From assembly GCA_009782215.1 (NCBI GenBank), contig WRKO01000001.1, forward strand, positions 85,064 through 149,063: a DNA stretch of 64,000 nt. Reading direction: 5' to 3'. Source of the stretch: Oscillospiraceae bacterium. Lineage in GTDB: Bacteria; Bacillota; Clostridia; Oscillospirales; UBA929. This document shows positions 26,701 through 35,089 of the stretch, one piece after another. Numbering within the stretch: the stretch's first letter is position 1; every line of letters starts with the position of its first letter. The position numbers were made by a program, and so were the translations under genes. The notes beneath the pieces are model-generated. The model was not told where the DNA came from and searched no databases. It worked only from the letters and a program-made list of their open reading frames with translations.

Positions 26701-29204
26701 CCTCCGCGCATCTCACCGTAAACGGCGGCACGCTTGAAGGAGTCTACGCAATTTATTTGGAAGGCTCTGCCAGCCTTGCCGTTTTAGGCGGCGAGTTTAC
26801 GGGGGTCATCCGTGCGTACGCCACCTCCATCGTCTATGTGAAAGACGGCTCGGGAATTACAGCCGGGAACATCGAAGGAGGTATTACGGCGGCGGGCTAC
26901 TACGTGGGCGAGGAAAACGCGGCGAAGTTTGCCACAAGCGGCGACGCCACCTTCAACTCCGGCGCCAACCTCTTCCGCTTGGACGGCTCGCCGGACTTCG
27001 GCAGCTACACCTACAGCGCGACACCCTACGCCGGCACAGTCACCGCGACACTCCCGGCGGGGCTGGCGGTAGACACAATCACGGTAAGCGGGCTTGCCGC
27101 CAACCAATACACCATTGACGGTAACACCGTGAGCTTCGCGGGGACGTATCACGTGCAAGATGTCACCATGACCGTAACCGGAACGCTTGCGGGCGGGAAA
27201 ATCCCGGTGAGCTTCACCACGGCGGCGTTTAGCATAAACGTGAGCTGTGCGCATGAGTACGCGAACTACACCTCAAACAACGACGCCACTTGCACCGTGG
27301 ATGGCACCGAAACGGGAGCTTGCACCTTCTGTAACGCACCCAACACGAAGACGGAAGAAGACTCGGCACTGGGGCACGAATACGAAAACTACCTCTCCAA
27401 CGGCGACGCAACCTGCACAGTAGACGGAACCGAAACGTCAGATTGCGTCCGCGATTGCGGCTCAACCGACACAAGAACCGCAGTAGGCTCGGCACTGGGG
27501 CATAGCTTCGAACCGTGGAGGGTTACTACAGAGGCGACCTGCTACGCAGACGGCGAGGAAGAACGCACCTGCATACGCGACGATTGCGACGAGATTGAGA
27601 ATACCGAAACGCGGGATATTACAACACGTCCCAACCACACCGCCCCCGAAGACTGGACGAGCGGCGACCCCGCGGATTGCGTAACAGCCAGCACAAGGAT
27701 TAAGGTCTGCACCGTCGCAGCTTGCGAAGCTACGGTTGAGAGCGAAGATCAACCGGCGCTGGGGCACGACTTCCCCGAAACGTGGACGGTTGTGACAGAG
27801 GCAACAGCCACCACCACCGGACTTGAAGAGCGAATCTGCGAACGCGATTGCGGCTTAGAAGGGCATAGGGTCACGCGCATCATCCCCGTAATCGACGACG
27901 ACCCCGGCCCCTTCCCCATCGGAGGCGGCGGAACGACGACCACACCCGACCCCGATCCGACCGACACCATCCCCGGCAGCGCCGTAGGCACAGACGAAAC
28001 GACCGACATCACGGTCACAGTAGACAGCGACACCGGCGCGGTCACGATAGACCTTGACGAGGAAACCACGGAAGCGCTGGTGGAAAAAGCAATCAACGCT
28101 GCAGGGGACGCCGTCCCCGGCGTCCCGGCTCCGATTCCCACCGTCACGTTAGACCTCTCGTCGGTAGAGGGCGCGACATCGGCCGTGCTGAACGTGGAAG
28201 CCGCGCAGATGTTCTCTGAAGCGGAAGTGGCGGTGACGGTGGTACTCCCCGACGCGGAAATCACCCTCGCGCCTGAAGCGCTGGCTGCGCTCGCCGAAAC
28301 AACCGATATGGGCGCAACGCCCATCACGGTAGAGGCGGCGGTCGTCCCGATGAGTGAGCTGCGCGGACTGCAAGCGGCTCAAGTCAAGGGCTATGAGACG
28401 GTGATCAGTCTTGACGTGTTCGTGGGCGATACGAAGGTGGACGTCCCGCTGACGGTCAGCCTACCGTATAACCTCAAAGCCAACGAGAACCCGGCGGCTG
28501 TGCGCGTGTGGTATATGGACGGCAACGGGAAGCTGACCGATTTGAACGGCGTGTTCGACGCGGCGACGGGGATGATAACCTTCACCATCGCGCACCAAAG
28601 CTACTTTGTGGTGGGTTACGACGCGGTGGCGGTGTGGGAGAACATCTTCACCGATTTAGACCCGGATGAATGGTACTACTACGCGATAGCCTTTATGAAC
28701 CACTACGGCCTGTACAACGGCTACGGCAACGGGCTTGTCGGCGCGGAGGACATCCTTTCCCGCTCCCAGTTCGCCACGCTGCTCTGGGCGCTGGAGGGCA
28801 AACCCCTGCCGAACGGGTCGGCGTCCTTTGACGACGTCGCCGAGGACGCGTGGTACTACGACGCGGTGACATGGGCGGCGGAGAACGGCGTCGTGTCAGG
28901 ATACGGCAACGGCAAGTTCGGCCCGGACGACGCGATTACCCGTGAGCAGGCGGTGCAGATGCTGTATAACTACGCGGTGAACTTCAAGGGGCTCAACATC
29001 CCGCAGAACCAAGAGCTGCCCGCGTTTGAAGACTTAGACCAAATCGACGTATGGGCGGAGAGTGCGGCGAAGACATTGGCTGAGGCAGGTGTGCTGAACG
29101 GCTTACCCGAGGGCGAGCGGTTCAAGCCGGGCGACGTTACCAACCGCGCGGAAGCGGCGCAGATGTTTATGAACTTCGTAAGGTTTGTGGCGGAGAACTG
29201 GTAG
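20739..29204 (+). CDS. Giant SLH surface protein (2821 residues) in the element
   Basis: Signal peptide MKKFHTRILAWVLTIALTVA to about residue 28. Residues about 148-770 are at least five tandem acidic, Tyr/Trp-rich modules containing W-Y-I-D and D-W-x-x-L-x-x-A-I/V patterns. Residues about 775-2167 hold repeated beta-rich units with V-T-G-K-F/L, K-T-L-V/L-W-x-A-x-Y and V-N-G-G-x-V, probably a beta-solenoid. Residues about 2168-2384 are Cys-rich repeats (ATCTVDGTET..C..C), possibly metal-binding. Three SLH domains close the protein from about 2634. ATG 20739 is chosen over the longer frame because GGGAGG lies eight bases upstream and the signal peptide starts there. Likely a wall-anchored adhesin; base composition resembles the host chromosome. 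Confidence 0.88.
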   Translation: MKKFHTRILAWVLTIALTVAFMPAFAMAEGGSDYEDLIGDVLDALEAGDLDWLIDALWEVQWAVEDSRGFGPPNYCVYPDNAEHYAAELALEYLQDEFEEFLEGSPASGVLFEVLEVILEIVAEVNREKGYGYSVADIIQKAIDMAASSSLGNEGDVNSFLGDAHSQGWTITWYDTYFSDSGGDDSFWLNLELRNDDCDIFGMSLLWERLEADFLLCFMYAGGPTKPDLIWGVLEDAILANTGGMDGWFYDFDWGGHNIDEVFEKIKEYIDGLSISDFDEASLTVIYNLLSNAIENDGWYIDSYYYDHVLDPGYISIDIYLNDGNYGVNLQFQWGGSGYVFNYMCTYGYDPDWNFSALQDAIIANGGYWDYYWYGGGGDGDLGGIFDDFDDYIYDLLDYDDFDWDTARYVKDLMWDAVDSGWYIDPDSGYEYVNSIIYLWFHLDRGNDYLYFEFEWSDVDDGMYSLTYIYADCDTNPGLLWGRLIAAVNKNNGECNFGFPGGVSHDRNEVFNGFEKFIAELEDGTIDKFDWVTAAAVFYLMSVAVGEGWQIGVYEYDYYNGYDGYVIYLCFDLYDATSGDLLYFGFEWHDVDGVHSLTTINAYGDRNPGLDWNALKAAVGTNGGDYYIEFDSGGGDRFGDLSAGINHYIEKLIDDGVIDDYFDWASLDALLNLIGGAIEYDGWWFLDDDYYYNTSGKSLYFYVELYDGSDFVYINTVWIDLNDDGGLVLAYMEVDGYDPSFDWDALKTYIIANGGSYDIFGEEYPDAAAYLLEDLEDFGFDCDYDEPTKTIIVTGTLAGASSLDITIPEGVTVVWKADYSGLPSGALLRVFGYGTLFIPLEGRIENTGSSGSALSIRESIALVVDGGTIKGTNGSITLMNSGTVLYLKDGSNVDGMTIDRSGGTAYYLGDQEAKFLTTGDTWSFTPGTNLFRLDELNLGGYKYDDDTPHEGTVTLTLPSGLEFDDDDLYISNIDEDDYTRVGNTIVVSGTYKTNINVHVDGTLAGGRIKLETIWLHFSINIDTPRIFVGGNEVTNPSVSRIQTAITNALNAAPGGGTVEVTGKFIEANSTLTITVPATKTLLWNARYTGNPPSGIGAVSLVSVLGEGVMEIGEDGYISSGANGAVTQVISVSGTLIVNGGRVESTATMGISVHGTVTVNSGVITCGGTNAAIYLNSGGSLALNGGSLVRNYDGTTSPGWVSAAGNNVIYISGSPSFNNVQTTSSDSTGYYIGNYAGKFTGDFALFKLDAPVVAPVGGNTVATFPAEGLSVTSAKVLDGGDEVEGFDFDYDDNIVTIKGNYNTKFEDVTLEVTGTLGGKITVTFTTETAFDVENEGILVNNALVPNPSVENIQSAIETALAPDGATVTVTGRFTGADSRLTLAIESGKKVIWNAHYSGTMAASTEELTYISGAGEMEIAENGYIEATRGMAVAIGNTITLTINGGTVTIPNNSESRAIVAYTDSTVVVNGGNVSSITAQTRSVLTINNGTIDIVRAGTSSTIYVTGGTIGDANIFLQGGIDAQTAYYIGNNGAKFNTDGTNTAFTPGTTLFRLDTFTQSTVGGNTVATFPAGLTVTGATTDAAGFTLDCEDNTVTIKGNYNTEVKDVTLAVTGTLAGGKITVTFTTAAFDVDNVGILVGGQLVQNPTVSSIASEILAALNKAAVGDSVIVTGKFEDASANLALTIPIDKTLVWSAEYVGQSLSVAGAGVLRIPSDGKIKVGTSETLGISEVVALVVDGGTVDGRIHITDYSVVFVADGSGIKNAEITRSLQTLGCYMGDYAAKFGTGFTAGTNLFRLDGYEPSVSAFGNNTQVALPSGLTVTSAKVLDDSGDDVAEFTCTPNVYSEVTISGNYNTAYTDVTLEVTAMIGGKIPVTFTTAAFSFENKGIFVDGTLAPNPASTPIKDTIEAALNAAPAGGTVVVTGKLEGATATLALTIPDGKTLVWDAEYTGNVNGSLISADGQGSMVIGSDAAIKNTSTYGGSRAIYTASAHLTVNGGTLEGVYAIYLEGSASLAVLGGEFTGVIRAYATSIVYVKDGSGITAGNIEGGITAAGYYVGEENAAKFATSGDATFNSGANLFRLDGSPDFGSYTYSATPYAGTVTATLPAGLAVDTITVSGLAANQYTIDGNTVSFAGTYHVQDVTMTVTGTLAGGKIPVSFTTAAFSINVSCAHEYANYTSNNDATCTVDGTETGACTFCNAPNTKTEEDSALGHEYENYLSNGDATCTVDGTETSDCVRDCGSTDTRTAVGSALGHSFEPWRVTTEATCYADGEEERTCIRDDCDEIENTETRDITTRPNHTAPEDWTSGDPADCVTASTRIKVCTVAACEATVESEDQPALGHDFPETWTVVTEATATTTGLEERICERDCGLEGHRVTRIIPVIDDDPGPFPIGGGGTTTTPDPDPTDTIPGSAVGTDETTDITVTVDSDTGAVTIDLDEETTEALVEKAINAAGDAVPGVPAPIPTVTLDLSSVEGATSAVLNVEAAQMFSEAEVAVTVVLPDAEITLAPEALAALAETTDMGATPITVEAAVVPMSELRGLQAAQVKGYETVISLDVFVGDTKVDVPLTVSLPYNLKANENPAAVRVWYMDGNGKLTDLNGVFDAATGMITFTIAHQSYFVVGYDAVAVWENIFTDLDPDEWYYYAIAFMNHYGLYNGYGNGLVGAEDILSRSQFATLLWALEGKPLPNGSASFDDVAEDAWYYDAVTWAAENGVVSGYGNGKFGPDDAITREQAVQMLYNYAVNFKGLNIPQNQELPAFEDLDQIDVWAESAAKTLAEAGVLNGLPEGERFKPGDVTNRAEAAQMFMNFVRFVAENW
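21180..23050 (+). repeat. Tandem acidic modules in the giant SLH protein
   Basis: Successive modules of roughly 120-130 codons recur. Each has a stretch like N-D-G-W-Y-I-D, a beta-strand pair ending F-x-W, and D-P-x-W/L-x-W-x-x-L-x-x-A-I/V before a Gly-rich turn. Their similarity is obvious by eye; I do not recognise the family. Confidence 0.6.
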
Positions 29205-29216
29205 AATAAAAAATAT

Positions 29217-29348
29217 GGCTCTACTCCCGTTTTCGTTGTTTAGGTATTTTTAGAACGGCTTGGGAACTGCCAGTTCGAGTTTGCCTGCAACAAGGTAAAT
29301 CATAGCCGAATAACCCTCAAAGGTATGAACGATTTTGGGAGTAGAGCC
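29217..29348. mobile_element. 132-bp MITE-like inverted-repeat element
   Basis: GGCTCTACTCCC (29217-29228) and its exact complement GGGAGTAGAGCC (29337-29348) bound a non-coding 132-bp unit. A further TCGTT/AACGA match lies four bases inside. The GGCTCT termini resemble those of ISL3-family insertion sequences. Flanks share AAAAAT but no perfect 8-bp duplication. It could be a non-autonomous ISL3 relative; a plain transcription terminator is less likely given the long loop. Confidence 0.55.
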
Positions 29349-29462
29349 AAAAATTCTTGTATTCCATTGGCATTTGTGTTAAACTATTTATCATATTAAT
29401 GGGCGTTGGGATGGCAAACCTGCCAGTGACTGGAAATGACAAACATACGGAGGAATTTGAAA

Positions 29463-32400
29463 ATGAGACACTTGAAGAAAACAATATCCCTTGTGCTAAT
29501 CCTGTGTATGGCAGCTACGTACTTACCCGCAACATTCGCCATAAGCGAAGCAATGAATGACCTTGTCATTCCTCCGGCGTCACCATTTTCCGACGTGCCT
29601 GAAGGTATGTGGTATACTCCTGTCATACGATATATGTCAACCCTAGGAATTGTAAGCGGTGTTGGCGGAGGGCAGTTTAGTCCTGATGGAACAACAACAC
29701 GCGCACAGTTGCTCACAGTAATTTGCAATACGTTTGGAATTGAGCCAATTGAAGGCGGTGACAACTTCATTGATGCTTACGATTCAGACGGGCAAGAAAG
29801 ATGGTATACCCCTTATTTGGCAGCAGGAAAGCAGCATGGTGTAGTGGCGGGTGTTGGGGACAACAGATACGCACCTGAAGCGGCGGTTACATATCAAGAA
29901 ATGTATACCATGCTTCACAATGCCTTGATTGTCCTCGATATGCTCCCTGAAGGACGAGATGGAAAAAATTTCGACAGCTTTTCGGACACAGAAGATATTG
30001 CGACATGGGCACGTGAGCAAACCAAGGATTTGGTTGAAAGAGGCGTTGTGGCTGATTCAGGAAATCGCATAAACCCCACAACACAAGCTCAACGTGCGCA
30101 GATGACGCTTCTGTTGATGAATACATATCTTCGTCTCTTCCCCTCTGTGGACAACGATAACGACGAGCTAAGCGATTATGAAGAACTTTTCATATATAAA
30201 ACAGACCCATTTAACCCTGACACCGATGGTGACGATGCCTTGGATGGTTGGGAAGTTTATTACGGCTTTGATCCGTTGGTATATAATGCCAGCTTTAGCG
30301 CGACGCTTTCTGCGGGTGTACCAAGTGAACACAGCCCTGTGACTGCTTCGGTTACCGTGACGTTGGGCGGCGACCAACTGGAATCGCTGGACATCACTCC
30401 TGTTAGTGTGGTAGACAATCATTTCCTTTCACCCATGATTCCAGGGTATTTGGGTACAGCATATGATTTTACCGTGGAGGGTTCATTTGATTCCGCTGAA
30501 ATGACCTTCCACTACGATACATCATTGGGGCAGTTAGGCGCGAATTTCACGCCGAGGATTTATTATTATAATGAAGATACAGGCGACTTGGAAGAACTTC
30601 CGAACCAGAGAGTCGAAAACGGTAGGGTTACTGCTATAGTACGGCATTTTTCCCAGTATATATTATTGAACGGGTACGAATTTGACTTGGTTTGGCAGGT
30701 TGATATAAGACCGCCACAAACTGATCCTAACGAACCGGATGTGCCTATAGACCTGATGTTTGTTATTGATGAATCTAACAGTATGGAAAACAACAAATAT
30801 AGCACTAATAATGATCCAAACCGCATTCGTGTTTCCGCCGCGAAGAAATTCACTGAGGCACTGAGACCCTATGATAGAGCTGGTGTTGTTGGGTTCACAT
30901 CTGATGCGATAACATATCTTCCATTGGAACATGACATGGACGTCGTCAGAACTCATATCGACTTGATTCGTGGTAATAGAGGTGGTACACAAATACACAC
31001 CGGCATTAAAAAAGCCTTGGACGAATTGGAATCAAATAGCTGGGTTGGCAGGCGTAAAATGATTATTGTCCTTACAGATGGGGTTGATGACCCATCTGTA
31101 TCTGCAACTGTGTATGACAATTTGATTGATAGAGCAAACAGCCCTTATACGGACGTTACCATCTACACAATCGGTCTTGGGCGCGATCTTGATGAAGTTC
31201 TCCTTCGTTCAATCGCAAACCGAACAGGTGGCAGGTATTTCTATGCTGAAACAGCCGACAGTGTTTACCAAGGTTTTGATGTTATTCGGAGTGATACTAT
31301 TGATTATACTTTCGACAGCAATGGTGATGGTATTAGTGATTACTACTCTAGGCTGATTTTTGAGGGCAAGTTGCGGCTCCAAAACGGCTCGGCGCAGTTT
31401 GTAGGGATTGACTTCACCAATCTTCCTGCTGATGCTGATGGAGATGGGATAAGAAATGGAGATGAATTCATAGTTGTAGAACAAGGTGACAGGGTCTTCC
31501 TATATATGAAGTCAAACCCGTTGTTGAAAGACAGTGACTTTGATGGGATACCCGATAATTTCGACCCCGAACCAATGAGACCAAACTTCTACAACGAACG
31601 GGATATTTTGTCCTTGACGGATGGTACATATCAGTATCAGAGAGCAGCTAGGGAATATGACATAGGGAATGCTTTCTGGGATGCAGTAGTTTCTGCTTTT
31701 AGTTTTTCGGATTTGCAAAAAGAGTATACGACACAAATGTCGGAGTTCTTCATAAATACAGCAACTGCTGAGACTGTAGATGATCTTACGTTGAACAATT
31801 TTAAGCGGTTTGCAATTGCCGATTTATGGAACTCGATTGGCACGGCAGTAGGCATTACTGAAGATATAATAACAGGCGTTGTAGATGTTGCAGACTCCTT
31901 TGCCTTTGTCGATGCGACACTCACAGAGACAGGAATAACAATTATTGAGCATATGAGTTATGTAGAAATGATTGTGGAGTCAAATACCATTATCGCGTAT
32001 CAGGAATGGTTTATGTGGCGTGTAACCGATGTCCGAATGACGTCTCTTGAAATTGAGGTGACTGAAGTCGATACGTCGTTTTTAGGTGGTATTGGTAAAG
32101 CCCTTAAGGTTGCAAAACTTGTAATTGACAGTGCAAATCTTGTGGGGGATATTTACGGACACTTCCAAACGGTCAATAAAATCGCCGAATTAAACTCCTC
32201 AAATGAAATGTTCAAACAGAACATCGACATCGTCAATGCTCTATGTAATAGCGGTAGAGGGTTTACACGTAGCGCAGCACAATTCGTGAGAGGCATTATG
32301 ATTGATTCGTACACTGAAGCGTATAGACAGCTAGGTATAACAATTGGAATCCAATTTACTAATGTTACGCTGGGATTAATGGGCGTATTTGCTGCGAACC

Positions 32401-32708
32401 CATATGTGCTTGCAGCTAAAATAACCTTCGACCTTTGCAATGCTATTTTCGGATGGAGCAGGAACGCAGAAATTCGTGCGCGCGTTCTTTGTCAAAGCGA
32501 TATTGCTGGTGTAGTCATTGTATTTGTAAGGCGATACTATGCCACAGACGATCAAGCTAATCTGAGAAGATGCCTGATAAACTTAGTATCCTCACACATC
32601 CAAGGCGAAACCCAGTATCTTAGATTGAATAACAACGACGCTACAGCACAGTCAAACATTACAACCGTCAAGGCAACCGCAAACCGCATGAATCTTTTCA
32701 CACCGTAG
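29463..32708 (+). CDS. SLH-anchored von Willebrand factor A protein
   Basis: 1081 residues, signal peptide MRHLKKTISLVLILCMAATY. Three SLH domains cover about 31-215. Two calcium-binding thrombospondin-3-like stretches follow (DNDNDELSDYEE, near 220-265, and DADGDGIRNGDE ... DSDFDGIPD, near 650-700). A VWA domain lies at about 425-610 with intact metal site DESNS and LTDGVDD. The last 370 residues are unassigned. VWA proteins bind proteins or host matrix through a metal ion, so an adhesive surface role is inferred. ATG 29463 has GGAGGA eight bases upstream. The gene is AT-richer than its left neighbour. Confidence 0.88.
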   Translation: MRHLKKTISLVLILCMAATYLPATFAISEAMNDLVIPPASPFSDVPEGMWYTPVIRYMSTLGIVSGVGGGQFSPDGTTTRAQLLTVICNTFGIEPIEGGDNFIDAYDSDGQERWYTPYLAAGKQHGVVAGVGDNRYAPEAAVTYQEMYTMLHNALIVLDMLPEGRDGKNFDSFSDTEDIATWAREQTKDLVERGVVADSGNRINPTTQAQRAQMTLLLMNTYLRLFPSVDNDNDELSDYEELFIYKTDPFNPDTDGDDALDGWEVYYGFDPLVYNASFSATLSAGVPSEHSPVTASVTVTLGGDQLESLDITPVSVVDNHFLSPMIPGYLGTAYDFTVEGSFDSAEMTFHYDTSLGQLGANFTPRIYYYNEDTGDLEELPNQRVENGRVTAIVRHFSQYILLNGYEFDLVWQVDIRPPQTDPNEPDVPIDLMFVIDESNSMENNKYSTNNDPNRIRVSAAKKFTEALRPYDRAGVVGFTSDAITYLPLEHDMDVVRTHIDLIRGNRGGTQIHTGIKKALDELESNSWVGRRKMIIVLTDGVDDPSVSATVYDNLIDRANSPYTDVTIYTIGLGRDLDEVLLRSIANRTGGRYFYAETADSVYQGFDVIRSDTIDYTFDSNGDGISDYYSRLIFEGKLRLQNGSAQFVGIDFTNLPADADGDGIRNGDEFIVVEQGDRVFLYMKSNPLLKDSDFDGIPDNFDPEPMRPNFYNERDILSLTDGTYQYQRAAREYDIGNAFWDAVVSAFSFSDLQKEYTTQMSEFFINTATAETVDDLTLNNFKRFAIADLWNSIGTAVGITEDIITGVVDVADSFAFVDATLTETGITIIEHMSYVEMIVESNTIIAYQEWFMWRVTDVRMTSLEIEVTEVDTSFLGGIGKALKVAKLVIDSANLVGDIYGHFQTVNKIAELNSSNEMFKQNIDIVNALCNSGRGFTRSAAQFVRGIMIDSYTEAYRQLGITIGIQFTNVTLGLMGVFAANPYVLAAKITFDLCNAIFGWSRNAEIRARVLCQSDIAGVVIVFVRRYYATDDQANLRRCLINLVSSHIQGETQYLRLNNNDATAQSNITTVKATANRMNLFTP

Positions 32709-32717
32709 ATTATCACA

Positions 32718-32752
32718 AAGACCGCAGCCAGACTTGTTGTGACTGCGGTCTT
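32718..32752 (+). terminator. Hairpin after the VWA gene
   Basis: AAGACCGCAG (32718-32727) pairs with CTGCGGTCTT (32743-32752). The T tract is short, so read-through into the amidase gene is possible. Confidence 0.6.
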
Positions 32753-32778
32753 CTACTGAATTAAGTAGGAGGGGGTTT

Positions 32779-34572
32779 ATGCGCAATTTAATTGCAAACC
32801 TTGGAAGCCGGAAATTTATTTGGATTTCCATTGCCGCTGTTGTCGTTTTAGGTATAGCGCTTGCATCCTTTCTAATGCGCGACAATACTGCCGCAAGGTT
32901 CAACGAGGTCAAACCAACCATCGAAAAAGCTATCGTTGTATTTACCAACAGCGACACTACCATATCTCGCGGAGAACTACAGACAGGTTCTCTCCCCCCG
33001 TTTATGGAAAACGGCATTAAGTTTGTCTCAATAAATGAGATTTCAAGCATCTTGGGAGCAGACTTCCATATGGATGAAGTTAGCAGGATTGTTTCCATCG
33101 AACTGAACAGTCACAGGGTGCAATTTATGCTTGGCTTTAATCTTATCATAGTGAACGACTCCCCTGTCGTCATACGCTCAAAGCCAATAGAGCGAGATGG
33201 GCATATTTTCATGCCCGCTAATCTGCTTTCGGAACTCTTTAATGTCCCAGTATTCAGGGACTATTGTCAAGGAATTACCGTTGTAGGCGCATTAAAACCT
33301 TTAAGTGAAGAAGAATTTTTAGTTTTGAAAGGATATGCAGGATTACAAGTAAACAAACCCCAAACTGTCGCAGAACTTGACGAGCTTGATATTAAAGACA
33401 TCTATCCATTTGCAAGAGATGAAAGGTTGTTTGTGTCTGACGATGCAGGGCAGTTGTTCAAATGGTTTTTACTTGATGATTTTACATTGATTAAAGAGAC
33501 ACAATCTACGGACAGCAGTTTTTTGCCCAATACAGTATTCATCCAAGGAGAAGGGTCAGACAAGGAATATCTATTTATAGCGGATTCATCTGACCGATAT
33601 TCGTTAACTCCAGAGGCTAAGACTATAAGCAATTTAGAGTATGCGACCATGAGATATGTCGAGATGAAAATGGCGCATGATGTTTTTGGGCTTTCGGAGA
33701 TTCAAGAGGTAGCAAACATGATGAAACTTTATTCATCTTTCATAACCGGAAGAACAACGGCTCCTTTGACGGAAGAGTATGTGCATAGATACGGTCACTC
33801 GTCAGAAGAAATCCTCGATATTAAAAGAAGGATGTCGACATATTACCCTGAACTCTCAATTCCGTTAACTGCGGATTTTGATTACTACTTACTCGAAGCC
33901 ATTTTCCGAATACAGCATGAGCAAAACTTAGAGTTAACGGGAAAGATTGATAACGCAACCTATGATTACATCAAAAATATAACGGACAGACGTATCGCTA
34001 TCGACGGAGATATCACACATCAAAAATGGATGGATTTATGCAGCAAAGCCCGAAGCGGGGATATCTTAGTATTCAAAAACAACTCAACCGGCTGGAAATA
34101 TGGCTATTTCTCTCACGCCGCGCTGATTTTGAATGTTTCTACAAGCGAGGGGGCAATACACGTTATTCAAGCGCGTAGTTTTGAGCATGGAGTAGGTGCT
34201 GATTTGCCTATTGATAGAATAACTTACGACAAATTCTATAGCGATTCCTACTGGAGGAATTCTGACACCATGTTGTTATTGTCAGCAAAGGATATGACGG
34301 AAGATGTCGGCATCAGGATAGCCGAAAAAGCATATGCGCATTTCAAAGAATATGAGTTCGGCTTTGGAGGCTTCTTTGGCGCAAAAGAAACTACTTGTGT
34401 CGAAATCATTAGAGATTCTTTGCGATTTGGAGACATTGATTTAATCAGCGACCTTGAATACCTGCTTAGGCTTAAAGATGCGTTGGACGGCGCAGCTAAA
34501 AGCCTTATACTTTTGCCAGACGACATCATACTATCAGACAATATTGTGATTGTCGATTACTGGGAAAAGTAA
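32779..34572 (+). CDS. Membrane-anchored permuted papain-like amidase (YiiX/NlpC-P60 type)
   Basis: 597 residues. An uncleaved N-terminal helix (about 12-33) anchors it outside the cell. Residues about 70-170 resemble a copper-amine-oxidase N-terminal stalk domain (GIKFVSINEIS, DGHIFMPANLLSELF). About 358-410 resembles a peptidoglycan-binding helical domain. The C-terminal 185 residues form the catalytic domain: SGDILVF, YFSHAAL with the presumed catalytic His near 446, and ETTCVEIIRDSL with the Cys near 539. This order is that of circularly permuted NlpC/P60-like enzymes acting on wall peptides or lipids. Start ATG follows GGAGGGGG. Confidence 0.8.
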   Translation: MRNLIANLGSRKFIWISIAAVVVLGIALASFLMRDNTAARFNEVKPTIEKAIVVFTNSDTTISRGELQTGSLPPFMENGIKFVSINEISSILGADFHMDEVSRIVSIELNSHRVQFMLGFNLIIVNDSPVVIRSKPIERDGHIFMPANLLSELFNVPVFRDYCQGITVVGALKPLSEEEFLVLKGYAGLQVNKPQTVAELDELDIKDIYPFARDERLFVSDDAGQLFKWFLLDDFTLIKETQSTDSSFLPNTVFIQGEGSDKEYLFIADSSDRYSLTPEAKTISNLEYATMRYVEMKMAHDVFGLSEIQEVANMMKLYSSFITGRTTAPLTEEYVHRYGHSSEEILDIKRRMSTYYPELSIPLTADFDYYLLEAIFRIQHEQNLELTGKIDNATYDYIKNITDRRIAIDGDITHQKWMDLCSKARSGDILVFKNNSTGWKYGYFSHAALILNVSTSEGAIHVIQARSFEHGVGADLPIDRITYDKFYSDSYWRNSDTMLLLSAKDMTEDVGIRIAEKAYAHFKEYEFGFGGFFGAKETTCVEIIRDSLRFGDIDLISDLEYLLRLKDALDGAAKSLILLPDDIILSDNIVIVDYWEK

Positions 34573-34603
34573 GTGCTTTCCAGTTAATTAACGAGGTGTC
34601 TAA

Positions 34604-34733
34604 ATGGCGGTCATATACGAACCTAAAGGCAAAGCCCGGGAGCACAGCCGTGGGTGCTCTTTACCTATCCTGCACCCACGGCTACCGCTATTGCTATACG
34701 TCTCACGCGCTACAACGGCGTGGGGTGGAATGA
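34604..34733 (+). pseudogene. Radical-SAM gene remnant
   Basis: The frame opens MAVIYEPKGKAREHS, a typical start of phage- and element-borne radical-SAM proteins. After a shift of frame the DNA reads ALYLSCTHGYRYCYTSHAL, matching the cluster motif CxxxCxxC but with the middle Cys changed to Tyr. A stop follows at 34731 and nothing further is recognisable. Frameshift, lost ligand and truncation show a dead gene. Confidence 0.65.
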
Positions 34734-34844
34734 AAGCATTTTTTTCTGCTCCGTGACAAACGTGGAAATATGCCTTTGCCCAAAACCCTAACCCGTCTAT
34801 CAACGCAAGAAATAGGGGATACTTTCCAAAAGGCAGGTGTTTCC

Positions 34845-34991
34845 ATGAACGTAACCAGAACAATCAACGGCAAGCCGGTTAATGATGAAGCTATGGGTGG
34901 CTATATCATTGCCAATCCACAAATAATCAGCCTTCTGCATCAGGCCGGTCGCCGAATGACTGACACAAAAGCAGAGGGTGAGAGCCGATAG
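34845..34991 (+). CDS. Small hypothetical protein
   Basis: 48 residues beginning MNVTRTINGKPVNDEAMGGY, with AGGCAGGTG just upstream of the ATG. An in-frame extension to 34770 lacks a ribosome site. It lies between the radical-SAM remnant and the recombinase. No family recognised; it might be another candidate accessory recombination factor. Confidence 0.45.
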   Translation: MNVTRTINGKPVNDEAMGGYIIANPQIISLLHQAGRRMTDTKAEGESR

Positions 34992-35089
34992 GCGTTCGCC
35001 CTCTTTCGCTTTCAAACTATTTCTGCAGCATACGTTGAAAGTCTTAAAAAATATCTGCTATCTGACGTTATTCAAAGGAGGAACGCTCC

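Noticed and set aside
35000..35089. SigE/SigK-type promoter (CATACGTT) for the recombinase
   Set aside because: The -10-like box is partial and no fitting -35 box lies at the right distance.
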